Position numbers and translations under genes: made by a program. The notes under the pieces were generated by a model. It saw only the letters and a program-made list of their open reading frames with translations. It was not told the DNA's origin and ran no database searches. Shown one piece after another: positions 1 through 8,679 of a stretch of 64,000 nucleotides of DNA. The DNA comes from Streptomyces tsukubensis (GTDB lineage Bacteria > Actinomycetota > Actinomycetes > Streptomycetales > Streptomycetaceae): the NCBI RefSeq assembly GCF_003932715.1, contig NZ_CP020700.1:3370501-3434500 (forward strand), read 5' to 3'. Within the stretch, counting starts at the first letter, position 1, and each line of letters starts with the position of its first letter.

Positions 1-913
1 CGTGGTAGATCCGGCCCACGTACTCGCCGATCACACCGAGGGTGGCGATCTGGATGCCGCCGAGTCCGACCATCGCGGCGATCAGGGTCGCATAGCCGGG
101 GGTGTCGACGCCGCTGACGAGGACGTTGACGACGATCCACACGGCGTAGGCGAGGGCGGAGAGCACCAGCCAAAGACCGGTGTGGATGGCCAGGCGCAGC
201 GGTCGGCTGTTGAAGGAGAGCAGGCCGTCGATGCCGTAGTTGATCAGCCTGCGCCCGCCCCACTTGGACGATCCGGCGGCGCGTTCGACGTTCTCGTAGG
301 TGAAGGTGACGGTGTCGAAGCCGATCCACGAGAACAGGCCCTTGGAGAAGCGGTTGCTCTCGGGGAGCGTCAGCAGGGCGTTGACGGCCCGGCGGGACAG
401 CAGCCGGAAGTCCCCTGCGCCGTCGATGACTTCGACGTCCATCGCCCGGCGCACCAGCTTGTAGTAGGCCTGGCTGACGGTGGCCCGGATCAACCCCTCG
501 CCGCTGCGGTCGCGTTGGGCGATCACCTGGTCATAGCCGTGGCCGTGCAGCTCCAGCATCCGGGGGATCAGCTCCGGCGGGTGCTGGAGGTCGGCGTCCA
601 TGATGACGACGGCGTCGCCCCGGGCCATGCGCAGCCCGGCCAGCATCGCGGACTCCTTGCCGAAGTTGCGGCTGAAGGAGGTGTAGCGGGCCCGGACGTC
701 CGTCTCGGTGAGCTTTCTGAGGCGCTCGCGGGTGCCGTCGGTGCTGCCGTCGTCGACGTAGCAGATCTCGTACGCGTCGCGGTCGGCCGCGGACCCGCCC
801 TGGGAGTGGGCCGGGAAGAGAGCGGCGTCCAGCGTTTCGACGAGCGTGGTGTGGAAGGTCTCGATCACCTCGTTCTCGTTGTAACACGGAACGACGATGG
901 AGATCTTGGGCAT
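1..913 (-). CDS. Family 2 glycosyltransferase (DPM/GtrB-like), 3' end beyond the window
   Basis: Reads leftward from ATG (911-913) and runs off the left edge, so only about 304 codons are visible. The N-terminus [15 protein letters not shown] is the canonical GT-A opening. DDGSTDGT (about residues 54-61) and DADLQHPPE (107-115) are the nucleotide-sugar/metal-binding motifs of dolichyl-phosphate-mannose synthase-like and GtrB-like enzymes. Towards the visible end come hydrophobic stretches ([20 protein letters not shown], then a second ending in [11 protein letters not shown]) that form the two C-terminal membrane helices of this family. Known role of the family: transfer of a sugar from a nucleotide donor to polyprenyl phosphate at the inner membrane face. 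The sugar cannot be deduced. Only a few C-terminal residues should be missing. Confidence 0.9.
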   Translation of the reverse strand, partial: MPKISIVVPCYNENEVIETFHTTLVETLDAALFPAHSQGGSAADRDAYEICYVDDGSTDGTRERLRKLTETDVRARYTSFSRNFGKESAMLAGLRMARGDAVVIMDADLQHPPELIPRMLELHGHGYDQVIAQRDRSGEGLIRATVSQAYYKLVRRAMDVEVIDGAGDFRLLSRRAVNALLTLPESNRFSKGLFSWIGFDTVTFTYENVERAAGSSKWGGRRLINYGIDGLLSFNSRPLRLAIHTGLWLVLSALAYAVWIVVNVLVSGVDTPGYATLIAAMVGLGGIQIATLGVIGEYVGRIYH

Positions 914-1235
914 CGGAAAACGGCTTCTCTCGTCGGCTGTCAGGCAGTCAGAGCGTTTCCGCGGGGTTTCGGTTGGCTCCGTTTTGTTGTGACGTCGGTC
1001 ACAATCGTCCAGCGCGGGCGCTCAGGATCGCGAGATTCGCCCCATTTCGTCAACCCGAGAACCACCCGTGCGTGCAACGGCGGGACGTGATGGCAGGTCA
1101 CGGCGGTGCGGCCGGGCCGACCGGATCGGCGGACCCCCGTCCCCCTGCGGCTGCCCGGGACCGGGCTCGGTATCCCCGGCCCCCGGCGGCCGCAACCTTG
1201 TGTGGAGCGCGCCCGGGCGGACTATGTATGGACCC

Positions 1236-2234
1236 ATGGAGTACACGCAACTGGGACGCACGGGTCTCAAGGTCAGCAGGATCGTCCTCGGGACGATGAA
1301 CTTCGGCCCCTACACCGCCGAGGCCGACAGCCATACGATCATGGACGCGGCGCTGGACGCGGGCGTCAACTTCTTCGACACGGCCAACACCTACGGCGGC
1401 CCCGGCGACCGGGGCCGGACCGAGGCGATCATCGGGAAGTGGCTCGCGCAGGGCGGCGGGCGGCGGGACAAGGTCGTCCTGGCCACCAAGGTGTACGGCG
1501 CCGTGCACAACGAGGACGGCCCGGTCTGGCCCAACCACGAGAAGCTCTCCGCCTACGGCATCCGCCGCGCGGTCGAGGCCAGCCTGAAGCGCCTCGGCAC
1601 CGACCACATCGACCTGTACCAGTTCCACCACATCGACCGGGCCACCCCGGTCGACGAGATCTGGCAGGCCGTCGACACCCTGATCCAGCAGGGCAAGATC
1701 CTCTACGCGGGTTCGTCGAACTTCCCCGGCTGGAAGATCGCGCAGATGAACGAGGCCGCGGCCCGCCGCAGCTCGTACGGCCTGGTCAGCGAGCAGTGCC
1801 TCTACAACCTCTTCGAGCGGCGTTCGGAGCTGGAGGTGATCCCCGCGGCGCAGGAGTACGGCCTCGGCGTCATCCCCTGGTCCCCGCTGCACGGCGGGCT
1901 GCTCGGCGGGCTGCTGCGCAAGGAGCGGGAGGGGCAGCTCTCCCCCCGCTACACCGGCCACGGCGCGTCACTGCTGGCGCGGCCCGGGGTACGGGAGCAG
2001 ATCGCGGCCTACGAGGACCTGCTCGACAAGCACGGTCTGGAGCCGGGCGAGGTGGCCCTGGCCTGGCTGCTGACCCGCCCCGGGGTCACCGGCCCGATCG
2101 TCGGCCCGCGCTCGGCCGAGCAGCTCGACAGCGCCCTGCGGGCGGCGGAGCTGACGCTGGGCGACGAGCTGCTGACGGCGCTCGACGAGCTGTTCCCGCC
2201 GGTGGGCGCGGCGCCGGAGTCGTACGCCTGGTAG
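1236..2234 (+). CDS. Aldo/keto reductase
   Basis: 332 residues beginning MEYTQLGRTGLKVSRI, the standard opening of AKR family proteins; an in-frame ATG at 1224 would add only four residues. The catalytic tetrad is visible: Asp48 (FFDTANTYG), Tyr53, Lys85 (LATKVYG) and His131/132 (QFHHID). C-terminal GPIVGPRSAEQL matches the NADPH-binding segment. Known family role: NADPH-dependent reduction of carbonyls. The sequence resembles the YhdN/general-stress type of bacterial AKR, but no substrate can be assigned. Monocistronic, divergent from the glycosyltransferase. Confidence 0.92.
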   Translation: MEYTQLGRTGLKVSRIVLGTMNFGPYTAEADSHTIMDAALDAGVNFFDTANTYGGPGDRGRTEAIIGKWLAQGGGRRDKVVLATKVYGAVHNEDGPVWPNHEKLSAYGIRRAVEASLKRLGTDHIDLYQFHHIDRATPVDEIWQAVDTLIQQGKILYAGSSNFPGWKIAQMNEAAARRSSYGLVSEQCLYNLFERRSELEVIPAAQEYGLGVIPWSPLHGGLLGGLLRKEREGQLSPRYTGHGASLLARPGVREQIAAYEDLLDKHGLEPGEVALAWLLTRPGVTGPIVGPRSAEQLDSALRAAELTLGDELLTALDELFPPVGAAPESYAW

Positions 2235-2296
2235 CAGGGGGTACGGGAGCGGGTGCCGTACGCCGCGGGCGGCGGCACCCGTAACACCCCCGGTGG

Positions 2297-2386
2297 CTAC
2301 CCTCCGACGACGGAAGCCACCGCGATGATCGCGAACATGAACACGAGCGCACCGGCCATGATCCGGTTCCTGGTCTTGGTCTTCAC
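2297..2386 (-). CDS. 29-residue single-helix membrane micro-protein
   Basis: A GTG-started frame of 29 codons giving MKTKTRNRIMAGALVFMFAI then IAVASVVGG and TAG. It has a basic N-terminus followed by one hydrophobic helix, the layout of a small inner-membrane peptide with its N-terminus inside. It lies just downstream of and in the same direction as thpR. I recall similar micro-proteins in Streptomyces genomes but cannot name a function. The ribosome-binding site is weak, so reality rests on the protein-like composition and the clean helix. Confidence 0.6.
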   Translation of the reverse strand: MKTKTRNRIMAGALVFMFAIIAVASVVGG

Positions 2387-2408
2387 CCCACGAGACTAAC
2401 CCGGCGGT

Positions 2409-2999
2409 TCATTTTCCCAGCGGCCAGGTGGCGAGGGTCTCGTACCAGGAGTCCTCGCCCCGGCTCGGCGGATGGCTGCGGATCAGCGAGAACTCCGCCA
2501 CCCGCCAGGGCGTCCCGGTAAAGCCGTCCAGCTCCGCCGCGTATGCCGCGAGTCCGGCGGCGGGCGGGGCGGCGGGGGAGGCCCCGCGCCGGGTCCTGGC
2601 GAGGGTGAGATGCGGGGTCCAGTGCCGCCGCTCCTCCATGACGATCCCGGTGCGGCGGGCGGCGGCGTCGGCCCGCTCGGCGAGCCGCCGCAGGGCCGCG
2701 ACGTCGTCGTCCTCCCCGGCGGCCCCGGCCCAGAGGATCCCCTGCCCGAAGTGCCCGCCGCCGCTGATCGCGACCCGGAACGGCACACTGCGGCGCGCGC
2801 CACGGCGGAACCGTTCCTCCAGCTCGGGCAGGAGCCCTTCGTCCACCTCCCCGAGGAAGGCGAGGGTGTAGTGCCACCCCGCCGGGCGGGTCCACCGCAG
2901 GGCGTCCGCCCCGGGCGCCGCCTGCCGCAGCCGCGCGACGGCGGCGGCCAGCTCGTCGAGCTGCGCGGCGGGCGGGACGACGGCGGTGAAGAGTCTCAT
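2409..2999 (-). CDS. thpR: RNA 2',3'-cyclic phosphodiesterase (2H / 2'-5' RNA ligase family)
   Basis: 196 residues starting MRLFTAVVPP. The two HxT motifs that define 2H phosphoesterases are present: HYTL at residue 43 and HLTL at residue 130, about 87 residues apart as expected. Length fits ThpR (about 180-200). Family role: hydrolysis of 2',3'-cyclic phosphate RNA ends, with 2'-5' ligase activity in vitro. It is the third gene of a leftward run after marR and the MFS exporter, 108 nt downstream of the latter, so co-transcription is possible but not shown. Confidence 0.88.
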   Translation of the reverse strand: MRLFTAVVPPAAQLDELAAAVARLRQAAPGADALRWTRPAGWHYTLAFLGEVDEGLLPELEERFRRGARRSVPFRVAISGGGHFGQGILWAGAAGEDDDVAALRRLAERADAAARRTGIVMEERRHWTPHLTLARTRRGASPAAPPAAGLAAYAAELDGFTGTPWRVAEFSLIRSHPPSRGEDSWYETLATWPLGK

Positions 3000-3107
3000 G
3001 GTGCTGATGCTGCCAAAGGGGCGGTACGGGTGGGGGGAATCCCGCTCCCGGACGGGAAATCCCGTGGCCGGGCGGGATTCCCGCAGCCGGGCCCTGCGGG
3101 CGCGGGG

Positions 3108-4448
3108 CTACCCCGCCCGGGCCGGGCTCTCCTTGTGCGAGACCGGGCCCTGCTGCTTGGGGACCAGGGCCAGATGCGGGTGGCCCCGGCGCAGGTCGAG
3201 CTTGAGGCGGACGCCCGCCGCGCGGGTGAGCATCAGCCCCACCCCGATCGCGGCCAGCAGCGAGACCGCGCCGCCCGCCGCGAAGCCGATCCGGGGGCCG
3301 TAGACGTCGGTGATCCAGCCGACGAGCGGCGCGCCCAGCGGCGTACCGCCGACGAAGACCATCATGAACAGGCTCATCACCCGGCCGCGCACGGCGGGGT
3401 CGGTGGCCATCTGGATGCTGGAGTTGGCCGTCACGTTCACCGTGAGGCCGAACATGCCGATGGGGACGAGGAGCACCGCGAACAGCCAGAACGACGGGGC
3501 GAACGCGGCGACGACTTCCAGGGCGCCGAAGAGGACCGCGGCGCCCACGAGTATGGACAGCTTCGACACGCCACGGCGGGCCGCGAGCAGCGCGCCCACC
3601 AGGGAACCGACCGCCATCAGGGTGTTCAGCAGGCCGTACGTCTCGGCGCCGGAGTCGTACACGTCGTGGACGAACGCGGTGAGCCAGATCGGGAAGTTGA
3701 AGCCGAAGGTGCCGATGAAGCCGACGAGCACGATCGGCCAGATCAGTTCGGGGTGGGAGGAGACATAGCGCAGGCCCTCCCGCAACTGCCCCTTGGCGCG
3801 CGGGGCGCGGTGGGACGGATGCAGCTCGGAAGTGCGCATCAGCAGCAGGCTGGCGATGGTGGCGAGGAACGACAGTCCGTTGAACAGGAAGGCGTAGCCG
3901 GTGCCGACTGCGGTGATCAGCACACCGGCGACGGCGGGGCCGACGAGCCGGGCGGACTGGAAGTTGGCGCCGTTGAGGCTGACGGCGTTGGCGAGTTGGT
4001 CAGGACCGACCATCTCGTTGACGAAGGTCTGCCGGGCCGGATTGTCGACGACGGTGACGAGGCCGAGCAGGAACGCGGTCAGATAGACGTGCCAGACCTG
4101 GACCTGTCCGGTCAGGGTGAGGACGGCGAGCCCGAGTCCGGTCGCGGCCATCGCGGACTGGGTGAACAGCAGCAGGGCCCGCTTGGGCAGCCGGTCGGCG
4201 AGGACTCCGCCGTACAGACCGAAGAGGAGCATCGGGAGGAACTGGAGCGCGACCGTGATGCCGACGGCGGACGCGGAGCCGGTGAGCGTGAGCACCAGCC
4301 AGTCCTGGGCGATGCGCTGCATCCAGGTACCGGTGTTGGAGACGACCTGGCCGATCGCGTAGAGCCGGTAGTTCCGGATCTTCAGCGAGCTGAACATGGT
4401 GGTAGGAGCGGGTGCGGGTGCGGAGTCTGCTCCGGGTCCCGTACTCAA
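3108..4448 (-). CDS. MFS transporter (drug/macrolide-type exporter)
   Basis: 446 residues from a TTG start at 4446-4448, chosen because GGAGG lies nine bases upstream; the alternative ATG at 4395-4397 would begin at MFSSLKIRNYRLYA. The protein shows the usual twelve hydrophobic segments, with the early block SNTGTWMQRIAQDWLVL and a loop GVLADRLPKRALL (MFS motif A region). This arrangement is typical of the MFS_3/enterobactin-exporter-like family that in Streptomyces is usually paired with a MarR regulator, as here: the marR gene ends 25 nt upstream and reads in the same direction. Likely exported substrate: a hydrophobic drug or metabolite, unknown. Confidence 0.9.
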   Translation of the reverse strand: MSTGPGADSAPAPAPTTMFSSLKIRNYRLYAIGQVVSNTGTWMQRIAQDWLVLTLTGSASAVGITVALQFLPMLLFGLYGGVLADRLPKRALLLFTQSAMAATGLGLAVLTLTGQVQVWHVYLTAFLLGLVTVVDNPARQTFVNEMVGPDQLANAVSLNGANFQSARLVGPAVAGVLITAVGTGYAFLFNGLSFLATIASLLLMRTSELHPSHRAPRAKGQLREGLRYVSSHPELIWPIVLVGFIGTFGFNFPIWLTAFVHDVYDSGAETYGLLNTLMAVGSLVGALLAARRGVSKLSILVGAAVLFGALEVVAAFAPSFWLFAVLLVPIGMFGLTVNVTANSSIQMATDPAVRGRVMSLFMMVFVGGTPLGAPLVGWITDVYGPRIGFAAGGAVSLLAAIGVGLMLTRAAGVRLKLDLRRGHPHLALVPKQQGPVSHKESPARAG

Positions 4449-4473
4449 AAGGGTTCGCCTCCTCGGCCGTCGG

Positions 4474-4938
4474 TTACAGGTGGGCGAGCTTCTCCAGGAC
4501 GGGGGCGGCGGCGCGCAGCTTCTCCCACTCGTCTTCGTCGAGACCGTCGGCAAGCTCCGTCAGCCAGGCGTTCCGCTTGCTGCGGCTCTCTTCGAGCATG
4601 GCCTCGGCCTGCTCGGTCTGGCTGACGACCTTCTGCCTCCGGTCGTCGGGGTGCGGCTCCAGCCGGACCAGTCCCTTGGCCTCCAGCAGCGCGACGATCC
4701 GGGTCATGGACGGCGGCTGTACGTGCTCCCGCCGCGCCAGCTCCCCGGGGGTGGCCGAGCCGCAGCGGGCGAGGGTGCCGAGCACCGACATCTCGGTGGG
4801 GCTCAGCGACTCGTCGACTCGCTGGTGCTTGAGCCGTCGGCCCAGCCGCATCACGGCCGAGCGCAGCGCGTTCACCGCGGCCTGGTCGGCGTCGCCGCCG
4901 TGCGGGGCCCCGGTGTCACCATGGGACAGGTCTGACAT
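4474..4938 (-). CDS. MarR family transcriptional regulator
   Basis: 154 residues from ATG at 4936-4938 (MSDLSHGDTG); an in-frame ATG twelve bases upstream is equally possible. The central winged-helix reads SLSPTEMSVLGTLARCG...GELARREHVQPPSMTRIVALLEAKGLV followed by the wing PHPDDRRQKVV, which is diagnostic of MarR. The gene is immediately upstream of the MFS exporter on the same strand, so it probably represses its own operon and is released by the exporter's substrate. No convincing Shine-Dalgarno precedes either ATG, so a leaderless transcript is plausible. Confidence 0.92.
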   Translation of the reverse strand: MSDLSHGDTGAPHGGDADQAAVNALRSAVMRLGRRLKHQRVDESLSPTEMSVLGTLARCGSATPGELARREHVQPPSMTRIVALLEAKGLVRLEPHPDDRRQKVVSQTEQAEAMLEESRSKRNAWLTELADGLDEDEWEKLRAAAPVLEKLAHL

Positions 4939-4942
4939 GTTT

Positions 4943-4953
4943 GTTAGCATAAC
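4943..4953. promoter_or_regulatory. Candidate MarR autoregulatory operator
   Basis: Short interrupted palindrome GTTAGCATAAC in an unusually A+T-rich stretch over the marR start region. Position and symmetry suit a MarR-type operator. It is inferred from position only. Confidence 0.4.
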
Positions 4954-5088
4954 TCATTACTCTGTCTAAATACCAGTCGGACGGCAGAGGCCCTTGTGGT
5001 GGTGCGGGGCAAGCCCTCATCACCCGTACGAGTGATCACCGCATGAAAAGTGACGCCGGGGCGGCGGCCGTGGGGCAACCCTGGCGGC

Positions 5089-5280
5089 ATGAACGGTGGG
5101 AAATCAGCTGTCCTCAGCCTGCGCATAGACGCGGACCTGCTGGAACGTATCCGCGGGCATGCGGCCAAACGCGGAATGAGCGTCCAGGACTATGTCGTCC
5201 GGACGCTCATTCGCGATGACTTCGACGAACGGTTCAAGGTGGCGGTGGAGGAGACGGAGGAGTTCTACGGGCGGACCTGA
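5089..5280 (+). CDS. Ribbon-helix-helix (CopG/Arc-like) small protein
   Basis: 63 residues, MNGGKSAVLSLRIDADLLER, then RGMSVQDYVVRTLIRDDFDE. The pattern of one beta strand (AVLSLRID) followed by two helices is that of RHH DNA-binding proteins and antitoxins. The acidic C-terminal tail (ERFKVAVEETEEFYGRT) could contact a partner, but no toxin gene follows: the next gene is the convergent DEAD-box helicase 31 nt away. Probably a stand-alone regulator. Confidence 0.75.
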   Translation: MNGGKSAVLSLRIDADLLERIRGHAAKRGMSVQDYVVRTLIRDDFDERFKVAVEETEEFYGRT

Positions 5281-5311
5281 ACCCCTCCCCCGCGTCGCCG
5301 CCGCCGGGGTG

Positions 5312-6997
5312 TCAGCCCGCGGTTCCGCGGCGTCCGCCACTGCGGCGGCGCTCGCCGCCGCGGGCGGAGGGGGCGCCCGGAGCCGTACCGGAACCGCGCG
5401 GGGACCGCCCGGAACCGGAAGCCGTACCGGAAGCCGAACCGGAGCCGCGGCCACCGCGGCCGCCTCCGCCGGAGGCCGTACCCGACCGGCCGGAAGCGGA
5501 AGCGGAAGCCGTACCGGAACCGCGGCCGCCACGGCCGCCCGCGCCGGAGGCCGTACCGGAACCGCGCGAGGACCGGCCGGAACCTTCGCCCTCGCCCCCG
5601 CCGGCACCCTGCGGGCGCCGGCGCCGCGAACGCTCACCGGACTCGCCGCCTCCGCCGCCCTGGCGCCCCCGACGGGCCGCCTTCGGCTGCGTGGGCGCGG
5701 GCACCTCTATGGTCACCGCGACGCCCGAGGGCTCCCTGGCACCGGTGACGGTGGCCAGTTCGGCGTCGGTGGAGGTGACGGCGGCCGTACGGGGGCGGAT
5801 GCCCGCGTGCGACATGAGCCGGGTGAACTCCCGCTTCTGCTCGGGCAGCACCAGCGTGACCACGCGGCCGGAGCCACCGGCCCGGGCGGTGCGCCCGCCG
5901 CGGTGGAGGTAGTCCTTGTGGTCGGTGGGCGGATCGACGTTCACGACCAGGTCGAGATCGTCGATATGAATGCCGCGGGCCGCGACGTTCGTCGCCACAA
6001 GCGCGGTGACCTGGCCGTTCTTGAACTGGTCCAGGGTGCGGGTGCGCTGCGGCTGGGAGCGGCCGCCGTGCAGCGCGGACGCGCGGACACCGACGGACAG
6101 CAGCCGCTTGGTGAGCCGGTCGGCGGCCCGCTTGGTGTCGATGAAGAGGATGACCCGGCCGTCACGGGCCGCGATCCGGGCGGTGACGGCCTTCTTGTCG
6201 GTCTCGTCCTGGAGGTGGAGGACGTGGTGCTCCATGGTGGTCACGGCGCCCGCCGAGGGGTCCACCGAGTGCACGACGGGGTCGGTCAGGAACTGCTGCA
6301 CCAGCTTGTCGATGTTCCGGTCCAGGGTGGCCGAGAACAGCATCCGCTGCCCGTCCGTCCGCACCTTCCGGATCAGCTTGGTGATCTGCGGCAGGAAGCC
6401 CATGTCGGTCATCTGGTCGGCCTCGTCGAGGACCGTGATCCGGACGTCGCCGAGGACGCAGTCACCACGTTCGACGAGGTCGTTGAGGCGCCCGGGGGTC
6501 GCCACGACGACCTCGGCGCCGCGCCGCAGCGTACCGGCCTGCTTGTTGACGGACAGCCCGCCGACGACGGTCGCCATCCGGAGGTTCACGGACGTGGCGT
6601 ACGGCGTGAGGGCGTCCGTCACCTGCTGGGCCAGCTCCCGGGTGGGGACCAGGACCAGCGCGAGGGGCGCCTTGGGCTCGGCGCGCAGCCCGGCCGTACG
6701 GGCCAGCAGCGCAAGCCCGAACGCCAGGGTCTTCCCGGAACCCGTCCGCCCCCGGCCCAGCAGGTCACGCCCGGCCAGCGAATTGGGCAGGGTGGCGCCC
6801 TGAATGGGGAACGGCGAGGTCACGCCCTGTGCGGCGAGGGTCTTGAGCAGCGCCTCGGGCATATCGAGGGCGGCGAAGTCCTCGACGGCCGGCAACGGCG
6901 GCGTCTTGGACTCGGGGAGCTTGAAATCCTTGGGCGCCGCCACGGCGGGCGGGCCCGAAGGGGCACGACGATTCGACTTCTGGGGCCTGCGGGACAT
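5312..6997 (-). CDS. DEAD-box RNA helicase with RG/GS-rich C-terminal tail
   Basis: 561 residues from ATG at 6995-6997 with GGAAGG ten bases upstream. Q motif SPFPIQ (61-66), Walker A GRTGSGKT (83-90), PTRELAQQ (118-125), DEAD (191-194), SAT (222-224) and HRGGRTARAG near residue 355 are all intact. From about residue 430 the protein becomes a low-complexity tail of RG, GS and AS repeats (RGGRGSGTAS types), as in RhlE/CsdA-like helicases, and probably binds RNA. Role by family: unwinding structured RNA in ribosome assembly or cold adaptation. The leader carries a very stable hairpin (7051-7079) that suggests post-transcriptional control. Confidence 0.95.
   Translation of the reverse strand: MSRRPQKSNRRAPSGPPAVAAPKDFKLPESKTPPLPAVEDFAALDMPEALLKTLAAQGVTSPFPIQGATLPNSLAGRDLLGRGRTGSGKTLAFGLALLARTAGLRAEPKAPLALVLVPTRELAQQVTDALTPYATSVNLRMATVVGGLSVNKQAGTLRRGAEVVVATPGRLNDLVERGDCVLGDVRITVLDEADQMTDMGFLPQITKLIRKVRTDGQRMLFSATLDRNIDKLVQQFLTDPVVHSVDPSAGAVTTMEHHVLHLQDETDKKAVTARIAARDGRVILFIDTKRAADRLTKRLLSVGVRASALHGGRSQPQRTRTLDQFKNGQVTALVATNVAARGIHIDDLDLVVNVDPPTDHKDYLHRGGRTARAGGSGRVVTLVLPEQKREFTRLMSHAGIRPRTAAVTSTDAELATVTGAREPSGVAVTIEVPAPTQPKAARRGRQGGGGGESGERSRRRRPQGAGGGEGEGSGRSSRGSGTASGAGGRGGRGSGTASASASGRSGTASGGGGRGGRGSGSASGTASGSGRSPRGSGTAPGAPSARGGERRRSGGRRGTAG
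5380..5600. repeat. Imperfect internal repeats encoding the helicase RG/GS tail
   Basis: The stretch around GCCGTACCGGAACCGCGCGG recurs nearly unchanged about 170 bp later (near 5384 and 5553), with shorter GGAAGCCGTACCGG copies between. They encode the alternating RGSGTASG blocks of the helicase tail, so the repeats are coding. Tail length probably varies between strains by slippage. Confidence 0.7.
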
Positions 6998-7050
6998 GCG
7001 GTGTCCGCCTTCCTGCTTCCTGGGCACGATGTCCCGGCACAACGCGAAAC

Positions 7051-7079
7051 GGGGTCCGCACCACGACGGTGCGGACCCC
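7051..7079 (-). promoter_or_regulatory. Perfect 12-bp hairpin in the helicase leader
   Basis: GGGGTCCGCACC and GGTGCGGACCCC are separated by five bases. The hairpin lies 54 nt upstream of the helicase ATG, inside its probable 5' untranslated region. It has no U-run on the transcribed strand. It could be an attenuator, a stability element, or the helicase's own target for autoregulation. Confidence 0.6.
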
Positions 7080-7509
7080 GTTGAGCGGATACGCGTCCGG
7101 TGATCGGACTCTGGAGGCCAAGGCCCCGTCCGGAGCTGCCGGAAACAAACGAAGCGCCTGAGGAAGATGTGGATCTCGCAATATCTGCCAGGCGCACGGG
7201 TTCATGGTTGCTACAACTACAGCCTAGGAACCCTAGCACACCCCCTCCCTGCGGGTGGCGGGGGTCCGGGGAGCGGGATGCCGCAGCGGGCCGGGGCCGG
7301 GGGCCGGGCGAGCGCCCGATACCGGCCAAGGCGGGGCGGACGGGGAACGCTCCGCCCGTACCGTTGTTACTTTGCGCAACGGGCACGTTCCGTATCCGGG
7401 AGATCACTTCGGCGGTCGACCTGCCGCACCCCCGGCCTGCTCTGCCCGTCCCCGGCCCGGAACACCCTTCGAGCACCCGCTCAAGAGAAGGAAGACGGGA
7501 AGGAGCACG
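7080..7509. other. Helicase promoter region and gene-poor spacer
   Basis: No convincing gene. Reading leftward, a CTAGGCTGTAG element near 7220-7230 resembles a Streptomyces vegetative -10 region and would give a leader of roughly 200 nt for the helicase. The stretch 7240-7330 is G+C-rich low complexity. A small CGTTG/CAACG inverted repeat lies near 7365-7385. Confidence 0.4.
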
Positions 7510-7770
7510 ATGATGTCCGATGCGCATGTCCATATCCCCGAAGGGGCCTAGGACCGGCTCGCCGCGGCAGCTGCCGCAGAAGGGTTGTCTCTGCGCGCCT
7601 ACCTGACCCGCCTCGCCGAGACCCGGCCGCCCCCGGCCGAGCGTGCCGATCGGGCGAAGGAAGCAAAGGCCTCGCTGGAGCCGTGGAACGGCTACGCCCC
7701 GTCCGCTTCCGAGGAAAAGGAGCTGGACGGCGAGCTGGACCGGCGGCTCGCACAGGCGAGCCGCCGATAG
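7510..7770 (+). pseudogene. Antitoxin-like gene interrupted by an in-frame TAG
   Basis: An AAGGAG site precedes ATGATG at 7510. The frame reads MMSDAHVHIPEGA, hits TAG at 7549-7551, then continues in the same frame as DRLAAAAAAEGLSLRAYLTR to a stop at 7768. The whole 87-codon frame matches the layout of Streptomyces MazE7/RHH-like antitoxins (strand, then DRLAxxAxxxGxSLxxYL). A single substitution therefore appears to have inactivated it, unless translation restarts downstream (TTG at 7585). No toxin follows; the next sequence is a displaced permease-gene fragment. Confidence 0.7.
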
Positions 7771-7905
7771 GTGAAGGGGCATCATCACCATGACCACAAA
7801 GGCCGGGGCGGGGACCGTGCAGCCGCTCCGGTCGATGTCCCGGACGGAGCCTGCCTGGATCAGGAAGCCGACCGCCAGGAGCGCGGGGCGGGCCCTGGTC
7901 GGCGG
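7769..7905 (-). pseudogene. Displaced ~135 bp remnant of an NCS2 permease gene
   Basis: The sequence from GTGAAGGGGCATCATCACCA (7771) onward is a diverged copy of 9141-9262 inside the intact purine permease gene 1.2 kb away. Long stretches such as GGATCAGGAAGCCGACCGC are identical, with small substitutions and single-base gaps between. It covers only an internal part of the permease (reading leftward), so it is a non-functional fragment. It marks a past duplication or recombination event. Confidence 0.8.
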
Positions 7906-7932
7906 CGGCGCCTGAGGGGGCGGGCCGGTGGG

Positions 7933-8679
7933 TCAGGACCAGTGGATGACGACGTAGCCGTCGGTGCCGGCGGTTCCAGGGTCCCCGGGACTGTTGGTAC
8001 CGCCCAGGTGCCCACCGTTCCCTCCAATGGCACGACCGGCGGGGTTGCTCGTGCCGACGGTCGCAGGGTTTCCGCCGCCCCCGCCTCCGTACCCGGAACT
8101 TCCCTGCCCGTTCTCGCCCGGGCGAACGAAGCCCCCGCCGCCCAGCGCGGTGTCGGCGGGAGCGGTACCACCGCCACCGGCGCCACCCGAACCGAAGAAG
8201 GTGCCTCCGGTACCGCCGCCGGCGGTCACATGGACGGTGCCGCCGTACTCGATGGTGGTGTCGCCGCCGTTGCCTCCCGCCGCTCCATCACCGTCTACGG
8301 CGCCTCCCGCGCCGCCTGCGCCACCCGTCCCGATCGTGATGGTGATCGTCTCCAGTGGAACGACGGTGATCGCGCCGCGCACATAGCCGCCCGCTCCACC
8401 ACCTCCGCCGGGCCTTGCTCCCAAGGCGTTCCCGCCGCTGCTCCCGGAACCGCCGCCGCCCGCTCCCCAAGCGTCGATGTGGAGGCCGGTCACATCCTCC
8501 GGGACGGTGAACGTGGCGGTCGTGGTGAACTCGCGGACTCCCGCGGTGACCGCCTGGGACGGCGCCGCCGCGGCGGTCAGTGCCGAACCGGTCAGCGTCA
8601 GCACCGCGGCGCAGGACGCCAGCCGGGCGGTCCATCGGCCGGGGGTACGGGTCGGGGGGAGCGTGGACGTACGTGTCAT
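7933..8679 (-). CDS. Secreted glycine-rich-domain protein
   Basis: 248 residues. A long signal peptide (basic N-terminus, then LASCAAVLTLTGSALTAAAA) ends near an ASQA/AQA-like site around residue 43. The mature part opens with a beta-strand region (REFTTTATFTVPEDVTGLHI), followed by blocks of GGGG interleaved with short strands and ending DGYVVIHWS. This is the glycine-rich repeat domain also found in phage tail fibres and surface proteins. Probably cell-surface or extracellular; function unknown. It lies between the permease-gene fragment and the intact permease gene, suggesting the segment was inserted there. Confidence 0.8.
   Translation of the reverse strand: MTRTSTLPPTRTPGRWTARLASCAAVLTLTGSALTAAAAPSQAVTAGVREFTTTATFTVPEDVTGLHIDAWGAGGGGSGSSGGNALGARPGGGGGAGGYVRGAITVVPLETITITIGTGGAGGAGGAVDGDGAAGGNGGDTTIEYGGTVHVTAGGGTGGTFFGSGGAGGGGTAPADTALGGGGFVRPGENGQGSSGYGGGGGGNPATVGTSNPAGRAIGGNGGHLGGTNSPGDPGTAGTDGYVVIHWS

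Noticed and set aside
1..1090. Long rightward frame opposite the glycosyltransferase
   Set aside because: It is an antisense shadow; the leftward frame has clear glycosyltransferase motifs. The same applies to other long frames opposite the MFS, helicase and sacsin-like genes.
7171..7205. Leader peptide beginning MNPCAWQILRDP upstream of the DEAD-box helicase
   Set aside because: No ribosome-binding site, and the frame has no early stop; it runs on through the hairpin and into the helicase gene in another frame. Not enough support.
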